64,000 nt of DNA from Gonocerus acuteangulatus (Eukaryota; Arthropoda; Insecta; Hemiptera; Coreidae): contig OX328131.1 of the NCBI GenBank assembly GCA_946811695.1, positions 12,867,141-12,931,140 on the forward strand, read 5' to 3'. This document shows positions 32,319-43,552 of the stretch, in pieces; within the stretch, counting starts at the first letter, position 1; every line of letters begins with the position of its first letter. A model generated the notes under the pieces. That model did no database searches. It was not told the origin of the DNA and saw nothing but the letters and a program-made list of their open reading frames with translations. The position numbers and the translations under genes are program-made.

Positions 32319-33995
32319 TTACTCCATACCAAGCGTTACATTTCTGTATAACCTAGTGTTCTAAGTTGTATGGACGCAATTCTTCAGTATCTCTTGTGTG
32401 CTAATTGCTGTATCCTGTGAGTGAATATTCTGAAACATCCTTAAAGCCCATAACCAGCCGGACTCACTGTTCGTGACTCGAAAGGCTAAACAGAATCTAG
32501 ATAGGAACTAAAGATTGTTTCGGCAATGACCTTTAGTGTTGCTAGAGAACCAGTCATCTATGACTAGATGCTGTGGGTGTGGGAGGGCTGGTTCAGCTTT
32601 GGCATCATCGCTCAAAAAGATGCTTTTAGAATTTCTCTGTAACATTCCTCTTTTAGAAGTCTTCGCTGCATAATTTCATCTCGTCCTACTTATGAGCATA
32701 TAAGACCAGCGAACAGTGGCCCAGAATCGCCAAAAAGCACTTACAACTGAGTATATCCAGGAGTTGTTGAACTAGAAACCTAATAATTGGCACTTTTACG
32801 AGTCATACTACTAGGCTGCTCCAGTCAACTCTGGTCGGAAATTAAAGAATAAAAAAATGCGAGTACCTGGTGATTTGGGGGGTATGGAATACGCTATTGC
32901 ACCCAAAAACCGAACAAATTATAATTTCGGCCCACCTTAAATACACCCATGGCTTCGAGGGTAAGTTTTCACAAAGAACAGCACTATGTTTTGACCACAC
33001 GACTTTCTATCGCAATGGGTCGGACCTTCATAAACTCCACGAACCAAAAAACTTCTTAATAACTTTAACTGTGCCTCTTTAATAGGAGAAATCTCTCTCA
33101 AATTTCCGTTTTTTCAGGTTGTGCTTTCTTCTTTACGTTCTACGGAGGAAATAACCGTTCTTACCGAAAGGTCGTTACTTAACGACTAGACCAAAGTTGA
33201 TTGCCACTTTATTAATTGCATAACTGTATAGAGAATCAAATCTCGAATAGAAATCGCACTGTCTGACGTACGATTTGTAAAAAAATAACTTTACGAAGCT
33301 TTCGCTATGTTCTTGTCACGAAGTTCGGGTTGCTTGCTATCACGATCTGTTGCAGTAGTTCCTTTCAACATCTCGACAGTCGTGTTTCTATTTATAGTTC
33401 GCCAACAACTGGAGGTTAATTTCAAAAGAAATTCCTATACCGAGAATATGTATCATATTGGCTGCCAAGAACGAGATAACTGCAAAATATTTTGCAATTT
33501 ATTTCGGGACATTTGAGACAAATTTTAAAAATAATGTGGGCTCTCAAAATGAGAGAATATAATTTATAGAGAGGACAGATATAGTCTCTGAAAGGGCTAA
33601 TTATACTAGGACCATATCTTATTTTCGATTTGAAAAAACAGCCTCTTGTTTATTTAGATGTTACAAGTATTCATAAAAGTGAAAGGTGAAATATGAAGGA
33701 CAACTTTAAATTCTAATTTAACAAATACGGTGCGGATCCTACTACTACTGGGTGACTGTCAACTCACCATACGCACCAGTAGGTCTACTGTATGGTTGTC
33801 TACTCACAATACGGAACCGGTAGATCTACTGAGTGCCACGCCCTTTATTCTCCAGCAACATCATCTATTTGAACAACCTATAGTAGTTTGTGGCATCGAT
33901 AAGGACGCCAACATTCAGTGATTGCGCTCTAATCCAGAATACGACAAAAATCGTTGTTTGCTGCTTTATTTCATAGGACCGAGGCGACATTAGCT
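32319..33995. other. Interval without recognised features
   Basis: Several ORFs of 60-70 codons (32870-33082, 33307-33516, 33730-33921) without motifs. 33755-33835 holds an imperfect duplication of a 45-bp block (TGTCAACTCACCATACG / TGTCTACTCACAATACG). The word ATCTATTTGAACAACCTATA at 33867 recurs in part at 36881. Confidence 0.4.
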
Positions 33996-33999
33996 CATA

Positions 34000-34248
34000 C
34001 TAATATGTTACGCCTGCGATTTTTTTTTTAATTTTCTAGTGTCGTCATTCGAGGGTTGGAGCTGGTGTCCCAGAATGTCCCTAGGCCCACCGAGCTTAAT
34101 TAATTTATAAAGAGGTTAATTTGCAAAGGGGAAAATCATGCGGCCGGAGCATAGTACTCAACCCACTATTTTCCTGGTGTGACTTATGACCAATAATCCG
34201 GTACCTACACCTCTGGTCTTAGATTCCTGTTATGAGACTTTTTTTTTA
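34000..34248 (+). mobile_element. SINE A remnant, body and tail
   Basis: TTCTAGTGTCGTCATTCGAG, GTCCCTAGGCCCACCGAGC, TTAATTAATTTATAA, GCGGCCGGAGCATAGTACTC, CCTGTTATGAGACTTTTTTTT. The tRNA head is eroded. Strongly diverged, so an old copy. Confidence 0.8.
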
Positions 34249-34444
34249 ATTATATAGGACGCCAATTCGTGCGCTCGACTCTGACGACCAACTCATTCAA
34301 TATCGTAATCCTGAAGAAACTTACGTACTTCACGAACGAAGTGGGACTTTTTGTGAGCAGACAATATGATGTAACTATGGTGGGTTCCAACATCTGAAAC
34401 TGGCTGGATGTGGAAGAAGGAGGCGAAATTGAACCTAGCTGGAT

Positions 34445-34502
34445 TAAAAACGACTCGTAGGAACTGCGTAATTCCGTTCTGATCACTAAAGTCATTTGAA
34501 AA
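34445..34502 (+). mobile_element. E-type 5' end fragment
   Basis: TTAAAAACGACTCGTAGGAA, CTGCGTAATTCCGTTCTGAT, CACTAAAGTCATTTGAAAAG. It lacks the TTAGCGnGG segment by deletion. No downstream end. Confidence 0.6.
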
Positions 34503-35129
34503 GCTTGGAAAGGAGCAGTTTGATTTTTTTTTTTTTTTGGTCCCTAGAGAAAAATGTAAACACCTACTTCAATGAAACGTCAAAGAATATTTCAGGCGCC
34601 AGAATACATATTATCAGAAGCAGAAAATTGTCACACGGGATTCTCAATTTTTGCTCTAGGCAAACACTATAACAAACACCCTTTCCCATTTATTTACCTT
34701 CTTTTTGTGAAATATCTATTTCACTGTTAACTACAATTAATAAAGACAACCAATTAAAAATTCTTCATTGTGAGTGCAAAAGTGATGAGGTTGTCGACCT
34801 CAATTTCGCTCCAGGAAACGGATTGAGTCGACAATGTCACTGATTCCTGTAAGTGAAGTCACATGGCGTGGAAGTTATGTGGCTTCACTTTCTAAGTGTA
34901 TGTTCTGGGTTCGAATGCCTGCATGGAACACTCCGTAGCTTCGAAAAAGCATGCCCCGTGGCCTGATAGGCACTTTCGTGACAAGGGCGAATTTCTTCGC
35001 TTCGGGACTGAATGCCACAGCTGTGACAGCTCTAGCCACTTTAGTTTCTGCTAGAGTCCATAAAAATAGTATGCTGTGTTGTAGCAACTCGTTGCCAATA
35101 GACAGCACGACAATAATAAAAAACAAAGG
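34503..35129. other. Unassigned stretch
   Basis: 34790-34890 contains a loose inverted repeat (AAGTGAAGTCACATGG...TGTGGCTTCACTTT). ORFs at 34875-35237 on both strands run into the N3 arm and carry no motif. Confidence 0.4.
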
Positions 35130-35132
35130 TTC

Positions 35133-35740
35133 TTCCGTATTAGCTTCAACGCAGGTTATAGAACCGGCTCTCTGGATCATCACCGGGTCAGAGATCTGGA
35201 TCATCTTCCCAGGTGTCAATTGAATTTTTGCCAACATGTCGACGGAATTATCAACGATTTGGGTTGACTAGAGTTTCGATGCAACCTTGATGAAACGCGT
35301 TATACTTATTTTAATGGCATAATTGCTATGCGTTTCTGCTCACTTCGCTCGCTCAAGGTTATATCGAAACTCTACTCAATCCAACTCGTTGATAATATAG
35401 ATCACTGTTTTATTGGTGGAAAATGGGCCGAAATGTTATTTAGCATCTTTTTCAGCTGCAGGTAAATCCCAAAGACGGATTTTCGTCGCGGAAACAAGAA
35501 CAGCACAAAGGGCACAAACAACAGTAAGAACTCAAACAACAAACAATGAAAAGAAATCGCGTAAAAAAAACATAAATATACTAGTGAATTGCAGAGAAGA
35601 CGGTTACTACAACGGCCAATAGAATTGCCTATAGGAATAGGCCAATAGAAATCCAAATGAGTTATGCGCCTGTGCTGATGATCCAGATCTCTGAACGAGA
35701 CTCACATCTCTAACCTGCGTTGATTCTAATACATATGTAC
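35133..35740. mobile_element. Long foldback transposon N3, diverged
   Basis: Arms TTCAACGCAGGTTATAGA... GTCAGAGATCTGGATCATC (left, 35143-35210) and their complement GATGATCCAGATCTCTGA... AACCTGCGTTGATTCTAATA (right, 35676-35731). The core GCTATGCGTTTCTGCTCACT, CGCTCGCTCAAGG, TCGAAACTCTACTCAATCCA is shared with N1 and N2 (35320-35390), flanked by GGTTGACTAGAGTTTCGAT. The extreme ends and duplication are not resolved. Confidence 0.7.
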
Positions 35741-36308
35741 CAAATCAAATCTTTGTTCACGTTAGGCCATAAAACAACAGGAGAAAGTTTCCTATTCCTT
35801 CCTGTGACCAACGAAGCGCAGATAATTTCCTTCTGCAGTAGCAGCGCTGACGGTCTGTGCAGTAACTAATTGAGGAAGTGCCAAGGAGGTATAAATCCGT
35901 GTATTCTCTATCTATATACCGATCTTTGATTGGCTGGATTGTGTAAACGTCATCACTCTCTCGGAATATTGAAGGAAATCTTTTATCTCTTTGTAAACTA
36001 GAAGGAACATTCCAAAGAGGATATAAACACTGTTTATCGTCTTCTCCCGTTGGTTATCTTACAGTTTTCAAGGATTTTGTTTTTGGCGTAGTTTATCCAT
36101 CTTAACATGATATAATGAAAGAACATTTTATGCTGTCGATTTTTGTTTACATACTTTCAATATTCCAGACAGGATTTCGTTAAGTCCATTAAAAATGAAA
36201 ATGAAAGAATTTTGAAGACATTTTTAAATAAACAGGTATCCGTTCTTTTTGGCAGACTTAACTATGAAAGAGTACAGGGTCTCATAAAATTGAAAATAAC
36301 TAATTTTT
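35741..36308. other. Unassigned stretch
   Basis: No recognised feature. Confidence 0.35.
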
Positions 36309-36310
36309 GG

Positions 36311-36490
36311 GGGTCTCCCGTAATCTAGCGCCTTAGATAAGCGAGAGATGGTGGGTTCGATCCCCACCGGCGGCAGGAATTTTCTCATCCCTCGGCTGGC
36401 TGGGAAAATTCCTCGCTGCACCCTGGATGTTGGCGCTAATGGCCCAGATTTGTCGAAGCGCCGTAAAATAAATAAATAAAAAAAAAAATT
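36311..36490 (+). mobile_element. SINE family B, copy 3, head partly deleted
   Basis: GGGTCTCCCGTAATCTAGCG (A box shortened by a deletion), B box GGTTCGATCCCCACC, CGGCAGGAATTTTCTCATCC, ACCCTGGATGTTGGCGCTAA, GCGCCGTAAAATAAATAAAT, A-run. The tail is well preserved. Confidence 0.9.
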
Positions 36491-36590
36491 GGTGTTCCTC
36501 CACAATTCGATTTAAAGAATTGGCGGCCACCGAAGAGGTACGAAATCTATAGGTGGCAAATTTTACGAAAATTGTGGCAAGCTATTATCT

Positions 36591-36860
36591 ATGACCAGCC
36601 TGTTCAGATATTTGAAAAGTTCAATTCCGCATGCGCGAAATTTTGAGGGAATTATATCCTACGATTCCAACATTTGCCAATTCCCATTTCAAGGAACAAC
36701 ACGTTACGTGAAACATTATACAAATTTGATTATGTCTCGTTTAAGACTAGGGAAGGCTTTGAGAGGTCAGACAAGGAAGGTAGTATATAATACTTATCAT
36801 TACTTAGCCAAAGCTAAGACTCAAAACGTTTTAAACCTCCTGGTGATAAGGTTATAACAG
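36591..36860 (+). pseudogene. Possible transposase N-terminal fragment
   Basis: An 88-codon ORF contains RLRLGKALRGQTRKVVYNTY then HYLAKAKTQ. The pattern GK.LRGQ.RK.VYNVY.YF is one I associate with the N-terminus of an arthropod transposase-like family, but I cannot name it with assurance. No further domain follows. Could equally be chance; the ORF is short. Confidence 0.3.
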
Positions 36861-37828
36861 AGAGAATATTTACCTGAACCATCTATTTGAACAGGCTATA
36901 GTTAAAATTGTTGTCCAGCTTAGCTTTGGCTAAATATTGGTAAACATTAAACACTATTTACCTGTGTGGTGAAAATCAGGCAGCAGGTGGACGTAGTTAC
37001 TTCATCGAATGCATCGGGGGGAAAAAAAACTTAAAATAAAAAAAACGCAAAAAGTAAAAAAACATTGTATTACAACGTGAGAACAGGATGCGATTGTTGT
37101 TCTGAATTCTTCTAACGGTGGGAAAATTGCAAAATAACAACGAAGCCACCGAATGATAGACCGCACAAGGTTTTCTGCTCGACCTTGGCCTGGATTCCGA
37201 AGAGATCTGGCTGCATTTCACACGGAGATCGGTGACATTCGATGGGATGTGGTTTCAAGGAGATACAGTCCTCGTCTGGATTCAATGGCATTGATTTAGA
37301 CTTGATTCATCTATTAATGAGTTTAGAATGGGTTCCTCTTGACAAACCTGGACGATAATGTTGATAATATTACATATTATTCATCTTTGATTATGGCTTC
37401 GGCCGTTAAAAAATGGACCAACATATTCTTTTCAAGGCCATCTGAACCTAAAATATAAATTAATTTATATATATATATAAATTTTTGCGCGAATTTTGCC
37501 GAACAAATGGTGATCCGGTAGGAGGATTCGGCTGTCGGACAAACTTGTCCTTTTTATTATTCATTTATCATGGACTTTAATTTAATTTTGAACAATTACC
37601 TACTGCATTTTTTTGAGAGCATTGTTGTTATGGAGTACTTTAGCCAAATGAATGAAAATATTCTTACAAACAGAAATAGTGCACAAAAGAGTCTTGCTCC
37701 CCTATTACCGAGATAACATTGCATAAGCTACAGAATTCATTCGACTCGCTCTCTCTCTTCACAATAACCCTTCTTACATTTCTTTATTAGTTCGGTAATA
37801 ATAGAATACCTATTTATTAATAAGGAGC
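36861..37828. other. Unassigned stretch
   Basis: No repeat with a second copy found and no coding motif. A short TA tract at 37468-37481. Confidence 0.35.
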
Positions 37829-38035
37829 CATGGGCGTATTTAAGGGGGAGACCTTAGGGGCTGCAGCCCCCACCGAAATCGGCAAAAATGTTTTGTAAAA
37901 TCTCAAAATCACATGGTTCAGATTTTTTTTTGAGGAGTAATAACTATACTATACCCCCCCCCCCCCCAAATTCTCTCAGCCCTTCTCAATAAAGCTATTG
38001 AATTTTTTTATTGAGGTGTAGTGGAATTTAAGATT
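37829..38035 (+). mobile_element. hAT MITE family D, left part
   Basis: CATGGGCGTATTTAAGGGGG at the terminus, GGGGCTGCAGCCCCCACCGA, then a C-run at 37955-37968 and TCTCAGCCCTTCTC. The right terminus cannot be found; internally rearranged. Confidence 0.75.
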
Positions 38036-38141
38036 ATTATTATTATTATCAACAATACGTCATTAGTATCTAAAAAGTATGATCTGAAATATACTAAATC
38101 GTTGTTGGACATTGTTGGATGGTGGAAATTGATGTTCCAAA

Positions 38142-38224
38142 GATGAAATAATGGTCGAAAATTCCCACAGGTGTTTTATTTGCCAAATAAAACACCTGTG
38201 GGAATTTTCGACCATTATTTCATC
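38142..38224. repeat. Perfect 41-bp-arm palindrome
   Basis: 38142-38182 (GATGAAATAATGGTCGAAAA ... GGTGTTTTATTTG) is the exact reverse complement of 38184-38224 around a single C. No mismatch in 41 bp. A related word, ATATACTAAATCG, stands on both sides (38091-38103 and 38229-38241). Could be a foldback element, a recent inverted duplication or a cloning/assembly fold. Confidence 0.95.
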
Positions 38225-38317
38225 CTTGATATACTAAATCGGTCCATTGAAAATTGGGGAAAAAATCAAATAAATTTAATAATTGAATAAGCTGTTCATT
38301 ACAATTATTATTATTAA

Positions 38318-38512
38318 ATTTTTACGTCCATTTACTATTAACTACGAGTTTTGGGACGGGTTATCTACAGGTTACCACCCTTTTCTAGCCAGGATAGGGC
38401 TGATGCCTTTTCTTTTTTCTAAAGAAAAGCCACCACCCCTAGTGGTAATCGAACCCACTACCCTTTGGCACTCAGTGTTAAGTGCCTTAACGCTCTCGGC
38501 CACCGGGCCTCC
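38318..38512 (-). mobile_element. SINE family C, copy 1, tRNA-derived
   Basis: Minus strand: GGAGGCCCGGTGGCCGAGAG (A box), GTAGTGGGTTCGATTACCAC (B box), TTTAGAAAAAAGAAAAGGCA, ATCCTGGCTAGAAAAGGG, TGGTAACCTGTAGATAACCC, TAGTTAATAGTAAATGGACG. The head, with a long variable arm between the boxes, is of class II form (Leu/Ser-like). Confidence 0.88.
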
Positions 38513-38564
38513 ATCATAAAAATTATAAAATACCAAAATTATTAGTGTTTACGTTGAATTTAAA

Positions 38565-38655
38565 TAGGTAATTTTAAGCAAATTATTCAAGAATGCAGCC
38601 TAAACGGCCACATTTTTTAGTAATGTAGCTCCTGCTGAAAGGACTTTTCTCTCTC
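38565..38655 (-). mobile_element. F-type 5' end fragment
   Basis: TTTTAAGCAAATTATTCAAG, GTAATGTAGCTCCTGCTGAA, AGGACTTTT: the first 90 bp of F read on the minus strand, diverged. Confidence 0.65.
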
Positions 38656-39600
38656 TAAAGAAACTAGAACTGGACACGATAGCCGTATGAATGATGTATA
38701 TATAACAATTTTTGATTGCGTCATCGGATCTACGTCGCAAACGTGTTTAGGGCGGCAGGACGCTAAAATAGTAAGTGATACATCCCGCTACCTGGCGGTA
38801 CTTCTGGGAACCCCGGCATGCGGACAGCTACACGGCTAGCGTATGAAGAAGCGCCACCTATTGTAAGAAGAAGGTGTATTGTCTGGGAGGTCAACGACTG
38901 CCCACGACTTGAAGGGTATGCCGATCAACTAGGCTGGGAAGGTATTTCTGTACCGATCGGACAACGATCTCATATCTAAATCTACTCCGCTCCAAGTGTA
39001 AACAATCATTAATTTATCAAGTAGAAAGGCCAAAGGTTTTGGGTTTAAGGTGACAAGGAATTCCGGACAAGCCCAATTTTACATAATAGAAGAAAGTCCG
39101 CATAGCAGGAGCAATACAATGCTTAGTAACACGTGCTTAGTACTTGCCACCCAAAGCACTTGCTCCAAGGTGCTTAGGGACAATTGTTGGTAAACGGCAA
39201 GTGCAAGTTAGGAATGGCTTCTATTTACTAAGCGACAAGTAAACTCCCCCTCTACGATTCTACTACCCAGTTGTCCCTTGTCACATCGTGTAAACAGACT
39301 AACAAGTGTTAAGTAACAACCAAGTTTATCACGATTAAAGAGAGTTGCTGAAATGTTTCTTTAAAAAAAATAATAATAAAAAAAAATAAGTACAATATAT
39401 ACAAAATTGACTGTAATAGCTGCGGTAAAGCATACATTGGGGAATCGGAACAGCTACTTGGAAAACCTATGCAACAACATGCTCAAAATATTGACATCAT
39501 GCTATAAAATATGGGCATGAATTTGATTTTGAAAACATCAGAATATTAGGGAAAGAAAGAAATAGAATGAAAAGAAAGATTAAAGAAAACATAACATCAT
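38656..39600. other. Unassigned stretch, GC-richer first half
   Basis: 38720-38960 is noticeably richer in GC but has no ORF and no recognised repeat. 39100-39320 holds loose inverted words (GCTTAGTAACACGTGCTTAG / AAGTGTTAAGTAAC). Confidence 0.35.
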
Positions 39601-39601
39601 T

Positions 39602-40965
39602 AAAAAGTCCGATTCGCAGGAACTGCGTCATCTTAGCGAGGTTCCGTTCTTATCTTTAGTGTTTATGAAGGCATAAAAGAGAAACAGTTATTACTTTGTT
39701 TAGATCAATAGCGAAACAGCTATCCAAATGAAATCTCAAACAAACCAGTCTTGAAAGGTCTTGATTTACAATCTTACCTGTATGGGTCAGCTATCCCATA
39801 AGTCGGGCAGAAAGGCCTCCACTCAGAGGCATTTGGAAAGCCTTGGGATCTATCTCTACAACGCTACATTTTAAACAATAAATTGATCTTCTTATTTTAC
39901 TTAATCTGTTTTATTGTCAAATACATTACCCGACTATAAGCAATTTAAAAATAACAAGGAATAAAACAGACAAAAAGAACAGTTCAAATAAACGAAATCA
40001 ATTACTTTAAAGTTTTAAGCACTTATTTCTCCGATTGACATCGCCTAATTAAAACTTTCTTTAGAACCTTTTTTTGTAGAGCATTTAGTAAGCTTTCGAA
40101 TGGTAACCTTCTGCTTCCCAAGATTGTCAACGGTTTTCGAGATACTAACGAAAGTTTACAAAGTTACCAAAACTTTTCTTGTCTGTTAATAAAATATTTT
40201 ATTCTAACCCTTTCTTTTCTCCAAACGTAACCAAAATTTGAACATATTAGTGTTGATGAAATTCAAACATGCAGAAAATGTTTCAACTGAATCCCATAAT
40301 ACTAAGTATCAAAATCAAAGACAAAAAGAACAGTTCGAATAAGCGAAATCAATTACTTTAAAGGTTTAAGCACTTATTTCTCCGATTGACATCGCCTAAT
40401 CAAAACTTTCATTAGAACCATTTTTTTAGAGCATTTAGTAATCTTTCTAATGGTGATCTTACGTTTCGCAAGATTCTCAACCTTTTTGGAAATATTAAGG
40501 AAAGTATACAAAGTTACCAAAATTTTTTCTGTCTGTTAATAAAATATTGTATTCTAACCCTTCCTTAACTCCAAACGTAACAAAAATTTCGACATATTAG
40601 TTTTAATGAAAGTAGAACATGCAGAAAATGTTTCAACTGAATCCATTGATTCTAAGTACACAAACCAAAAACGGTATTCAAAAACTATTTTTCCAATTTT
40701 CTCGAAAACGGTTAAAGCTATCGCCTTGAAAATGGTTTCATTCGTTTTCCTAGCCCAAGAAGCCTATAAAACGAGTACTTACAAGCTTATGAACTCAAAA
40801 ACGTAAGCGTAACGATTTTTTTTGCGCGAATTTCGCCCCAAACGCCATCTTCCAGTGGGCGGATTCTGCTGGTTAACGAACGTGACCTTTCAAATTGGAA
40901 GACGGATTTTTGTACCAAATTTCATCACAATCGGATCATTAAGGAAGCCAGAAATGAGCGAACAG

Positions 40966-41036
<71 letters not shown>

Positions 41037-41226
41037 TATAAATGTATACATATATATATATATATACATATATGTATATATATATATATATACATATATG
41101 TATATACAAATTTGAACCACCGTTATTTTCGGTCTCTAGGGGTTCTGAAACGGGAAATTTTCTAGTCGGCACTTCCGGATTGTTTCATTGTATCAACCTT
41201 ATAAGCGAGGGAGGAACCGCGCTAAA
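39602..41226 (+). mobile_element. HINE-like element E, copy 2, 1.6 kb, both ends
   Basis: 5' block AAAAAGTCCGATTCGCAGGA, ACTGCGTCATCTTAGCGAGG. Two internal units (about 39985-40320 and 40325-40650) with CGATTGACATCGCCTAAT, AAATATTTTATTCTAACCC and TTTCAACTGAATCC; then GCCCCAAACGCCATCTTCCA, TCTGCTGGTTAACGAACGTG, TTTCATCACAATCGGATCAT, a TA-rich tract (40969-41105), GTCTCTAGGGGTTCTGAAAC, and the 3' end GAGGAACCGCGCTAAAA. The subterminal repeat TTAGCGAGGTTCC (39633-39645) pairs with GGAACCGCGCTAA (41213-41225), 12 of 13. One arm of the terminal hairpin has been deleted in this copy. Non-coding. Confidence 0.88.
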
Positions 41227-41499
41227 ACAGGAAAAAAGTGATAAATAAAAAAACGGAAATACACCATCTTAATAATATTTACATTAATTTATTTGATAAA
41301 AAATAGGGAAATTGGTATTATAGGACTATATTTCATCTGGAAATTAAAATCAATTTTAAATTTATGACAGATCGATTATCGATCAGCTGACTATTTGACA
41401 CCATATTGGATTCGTCCAGTCAATGACCAGTCTAGACGAGGCCCTGCTAGTGGAAGGTTCCATTCCTCAGGTTGAGGCTGAATTTAATGTTTAAGAGTG

Positions 41500-41543
41500 T
41501 TCCCCTGAAGAGGCACCAAAAAGGGTGCGAAACATGTAGGGAA
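41500..41543 (+). ncRNA. Hammerhead-ribozyme-like motif
   Basis: UUCCC, CUGAAGA, stem GCACC-AAAAAG-GGUGC, GAAA, CAUGUA, then GGGAA. Stem I (UUCCC/GGGAA) differs in sequence from that at 22.0 kb (GCUC/GAGC) yet pairs, and stem II closes with G-C here where that copy has G-U. GATAAATAAAA follows, as with other element tails. As at 22.0 kb, one extra G precedes stem II. Confidence 0.55.
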
Positions 41544-41758
41544 GATAAATAAAAACTGTAAAAGTGTGTGGCGATATTTTATTGACCTTCCGCCTTATTC
41601 GCCAGTTATGTATATTTGAGCTAAGGGTCATTTAATGAATAAAAGAAAAATTATTTAATGTTTTATAAACCAGCACCAATAAAAAATAATTACAAATAGC
41701 CATACGCAAAAATGACCGACAGTTCAACTCATTCCAAACATTGATAAGACATTCATTA

Positions 41759-42392
41759 AAATTGAAATTCAATGTTTATACTGCTGATTCACGAACCTGG
41801 CTGAGTATGCAATTGAAATTCAATGTTTATACTGCTGATTCATGAACCTGGCTGAGTATGCAATTGAAATTCAATGTTTATACTGCTGATTCACGAACCT
41901 GGCTGAGTATGCAATTGAAATTCAATGTTTATACTGCTGATTCATGAACCTGGCTGAGTATGCAATTGAAATTCAATGTTTATACTGCTGATTCATGAAC
42001 CTGGCTGAGTATGCAATTGAAATTCAATGTTTATACTGCTGATTCATGAACCTGGCTGAGTATGCAATTGAAATTCAATGTTTATACTGCTGATTCACGA
42101 ACCTGGCTGAGTATGCAATTGAAATTCAATGTTTATACTGCTGATTCATGAACCTGGCTGAGTATGCAATTGAAATTCAATGTTTATACTGCTGATTCAT
42201 GAACCTGGCTGAGTATGCAATTGAAATTCAATGTTTATACTGCTGATTCATGAACCTGGCTGAGTATGCAATTGAAATTCAATGTTTATACTGCTGATTC
42301 ATGAACCTGGCTGAGTATGCAATTGAAATTCAATGTTTATACTGCTGATTCATGAACCTGGCTGAGTATGCAATTGAAATTCAATGTTTTAA
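41759..42392 (+). repeat. Minisatellite, 51-bp unit, about 12 copies
   Basis: Units start AATTGAAATTCAATGTTTAT and contain CTGCTGATTCATGAACCTGG. Almost identical; the only regular variant is CACGAACC for CATGAACC. The last unit runs on into TTTTAATTATAATTTTTACG, a segment found again at 42955-42985 (diverged). Confidence 0.97.
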
Positions 42393-42438
42393 TTATAATT
42401 TTTACGAGACATTCTTGGGTAAAAAAATGTTAGGTTTC

Positions 42439-42713
42439 CATGGCCGTATATAGGAAATAATTTCGGAGGCGCTGGGAAAATTTCGGGGGGGGCTTGGACC
42501 ATTTCCGGGGTATGAAATACTAACAATTTAGAACCAGGCAACTAGAAATAGTTTTAGGCAACTAAAACGCTATTACACCTAAAATAAAATATTTTTTATT
42601 GAACTAATTGATCTTATTCTTAAGGGTTTTATGATAAATGTTTACCATCAAATCAAAATTTGGGGGGGGGGGGGGCTGCAGCCCCCTCAGCCCCTCCCCT
42701 GATATACGCCCAC
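42439..42713 (-). mobile_element. hAT MITE family D, complete but diverged
   Basis: CATGGCCGTATATAGGAAAT at the left end, GATATACGCCCACG at the right, G-runs at 42485-42491 and 42662-42675, GGGGGCTGCAGCCCCCTCAG inside. The duplication is blurred (TTAGGTTT against GGTGGTTT). Confidence 0.82.
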
Positions 42714-42744
42714 GGTGGTTTCTTAGATTTTGGGCATTTTTTCA

Positions 42745-43015
42745 ATAATAATTGTTGGAACTGTGCCATCTTAGCGCGTTTCATTTCTTACACCTAGTGT
42801 CACTTGTTAAGCTTGGAATAGAAAAGTTAATATCAGGACCTTGGAAGAGAAAGGGCTAATCAGAAATTCCGGATGTTGGGAAATCGAAGTCAAAGCTCTG
42901 CAAGCGCTTCAGGATAGCAAAGGCTTGAAAAAGTATACAATTGAAATACAATGTTTTAATTATAATTGTTACGAGCGATTTATGGGTAACAAAATGCTAG
43001 GAAGGGAGTTTCAGA
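42745..43015 (+). mobile_element. E-type fragment, 5' part
   Basis: TGTTGGAACTGTGCCATCTT, AGCGCGTTTCATTTCTTACA, CCTAGTGTCACTTGTTAAGC, then AATTGAAATACAATGTTTTA at 42949. The flank GTGGTTTCTTAG before it recurs before the E copy at 43.75 kb, so the two are duplicates of one ancestor. Confidence 0.65.
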
Positions 43016-43293
43016 CCTGGGATTCGCCCTTGAAATAGGACATTGAATTTTTCATAGATGATGGTGCTATTCACTTTAACTTGAAACTGTGAGAGAACTA
43101 AATGTGAAACAGAGAAACAAGGCGAAGCGTCGTGTTACCTATATCTTTCTGACTCAGGAAATAAAATAATAAAAAAAAGTCGAATTTTCAGGTTCGCCCT
43201 TACTCTACCAAGGTCCTGAATTGTAGAGAACATTGAGTTAGTAGATAGTGGAGGGAATGTTATCTATCTCCCAATGCTAAAAAAGTGTAGGTC

Positions 43294-43552
43294 TGAAATC
43301 GGCCATGCCAGTGTGACAAAAGTACCAGTAGTGACGCGCGAAAATTTGAATCTGAATATGATCGTAAACAAACAATGAATTTGAACGAATATATATATCA
43401 TATTCTTATTGATTTATATTTATACATATATATAAATGTCAATTTATACGAATACGACACATAAATTCGTTTAATTTCATTGTTTGTTTACAATAATATT
43501 CAAAAATTCACCTTTTCGCGCGCTTTTTGTCACACTGGCATGGCCGATTTTA
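43294..43552. mobile_element. Foldback MITE, about 260 bp
   Basis: AAATCGGCCATGCCAGTGTG then ACAAAA at the left, complement at the right; the arms are similar over about 115 bp each (GTAAACAAACAATGAA, AACGAATATA). The centre is TA-rich. No duplication found; no ORF. Confidence 0.82.

Noticed and set aside
36224..36530. Minus-strand ORF with PPVGIEPTISRLS
   Set aside because: This phrase is the reverse translation of the SINE B tRNA head (B box), a common artefact in annotated proteomes.
38283..38519. Plus ORF with VVIEPTTLWHSVLSALTLSATGPP
   Set aside because: Reverse reading of the SINE C tRNA head, not a protein.
40822..41248. Several overlapping YI-rich ORFs
   Set aside because: Products of TA-rich microsatellite in all frames.
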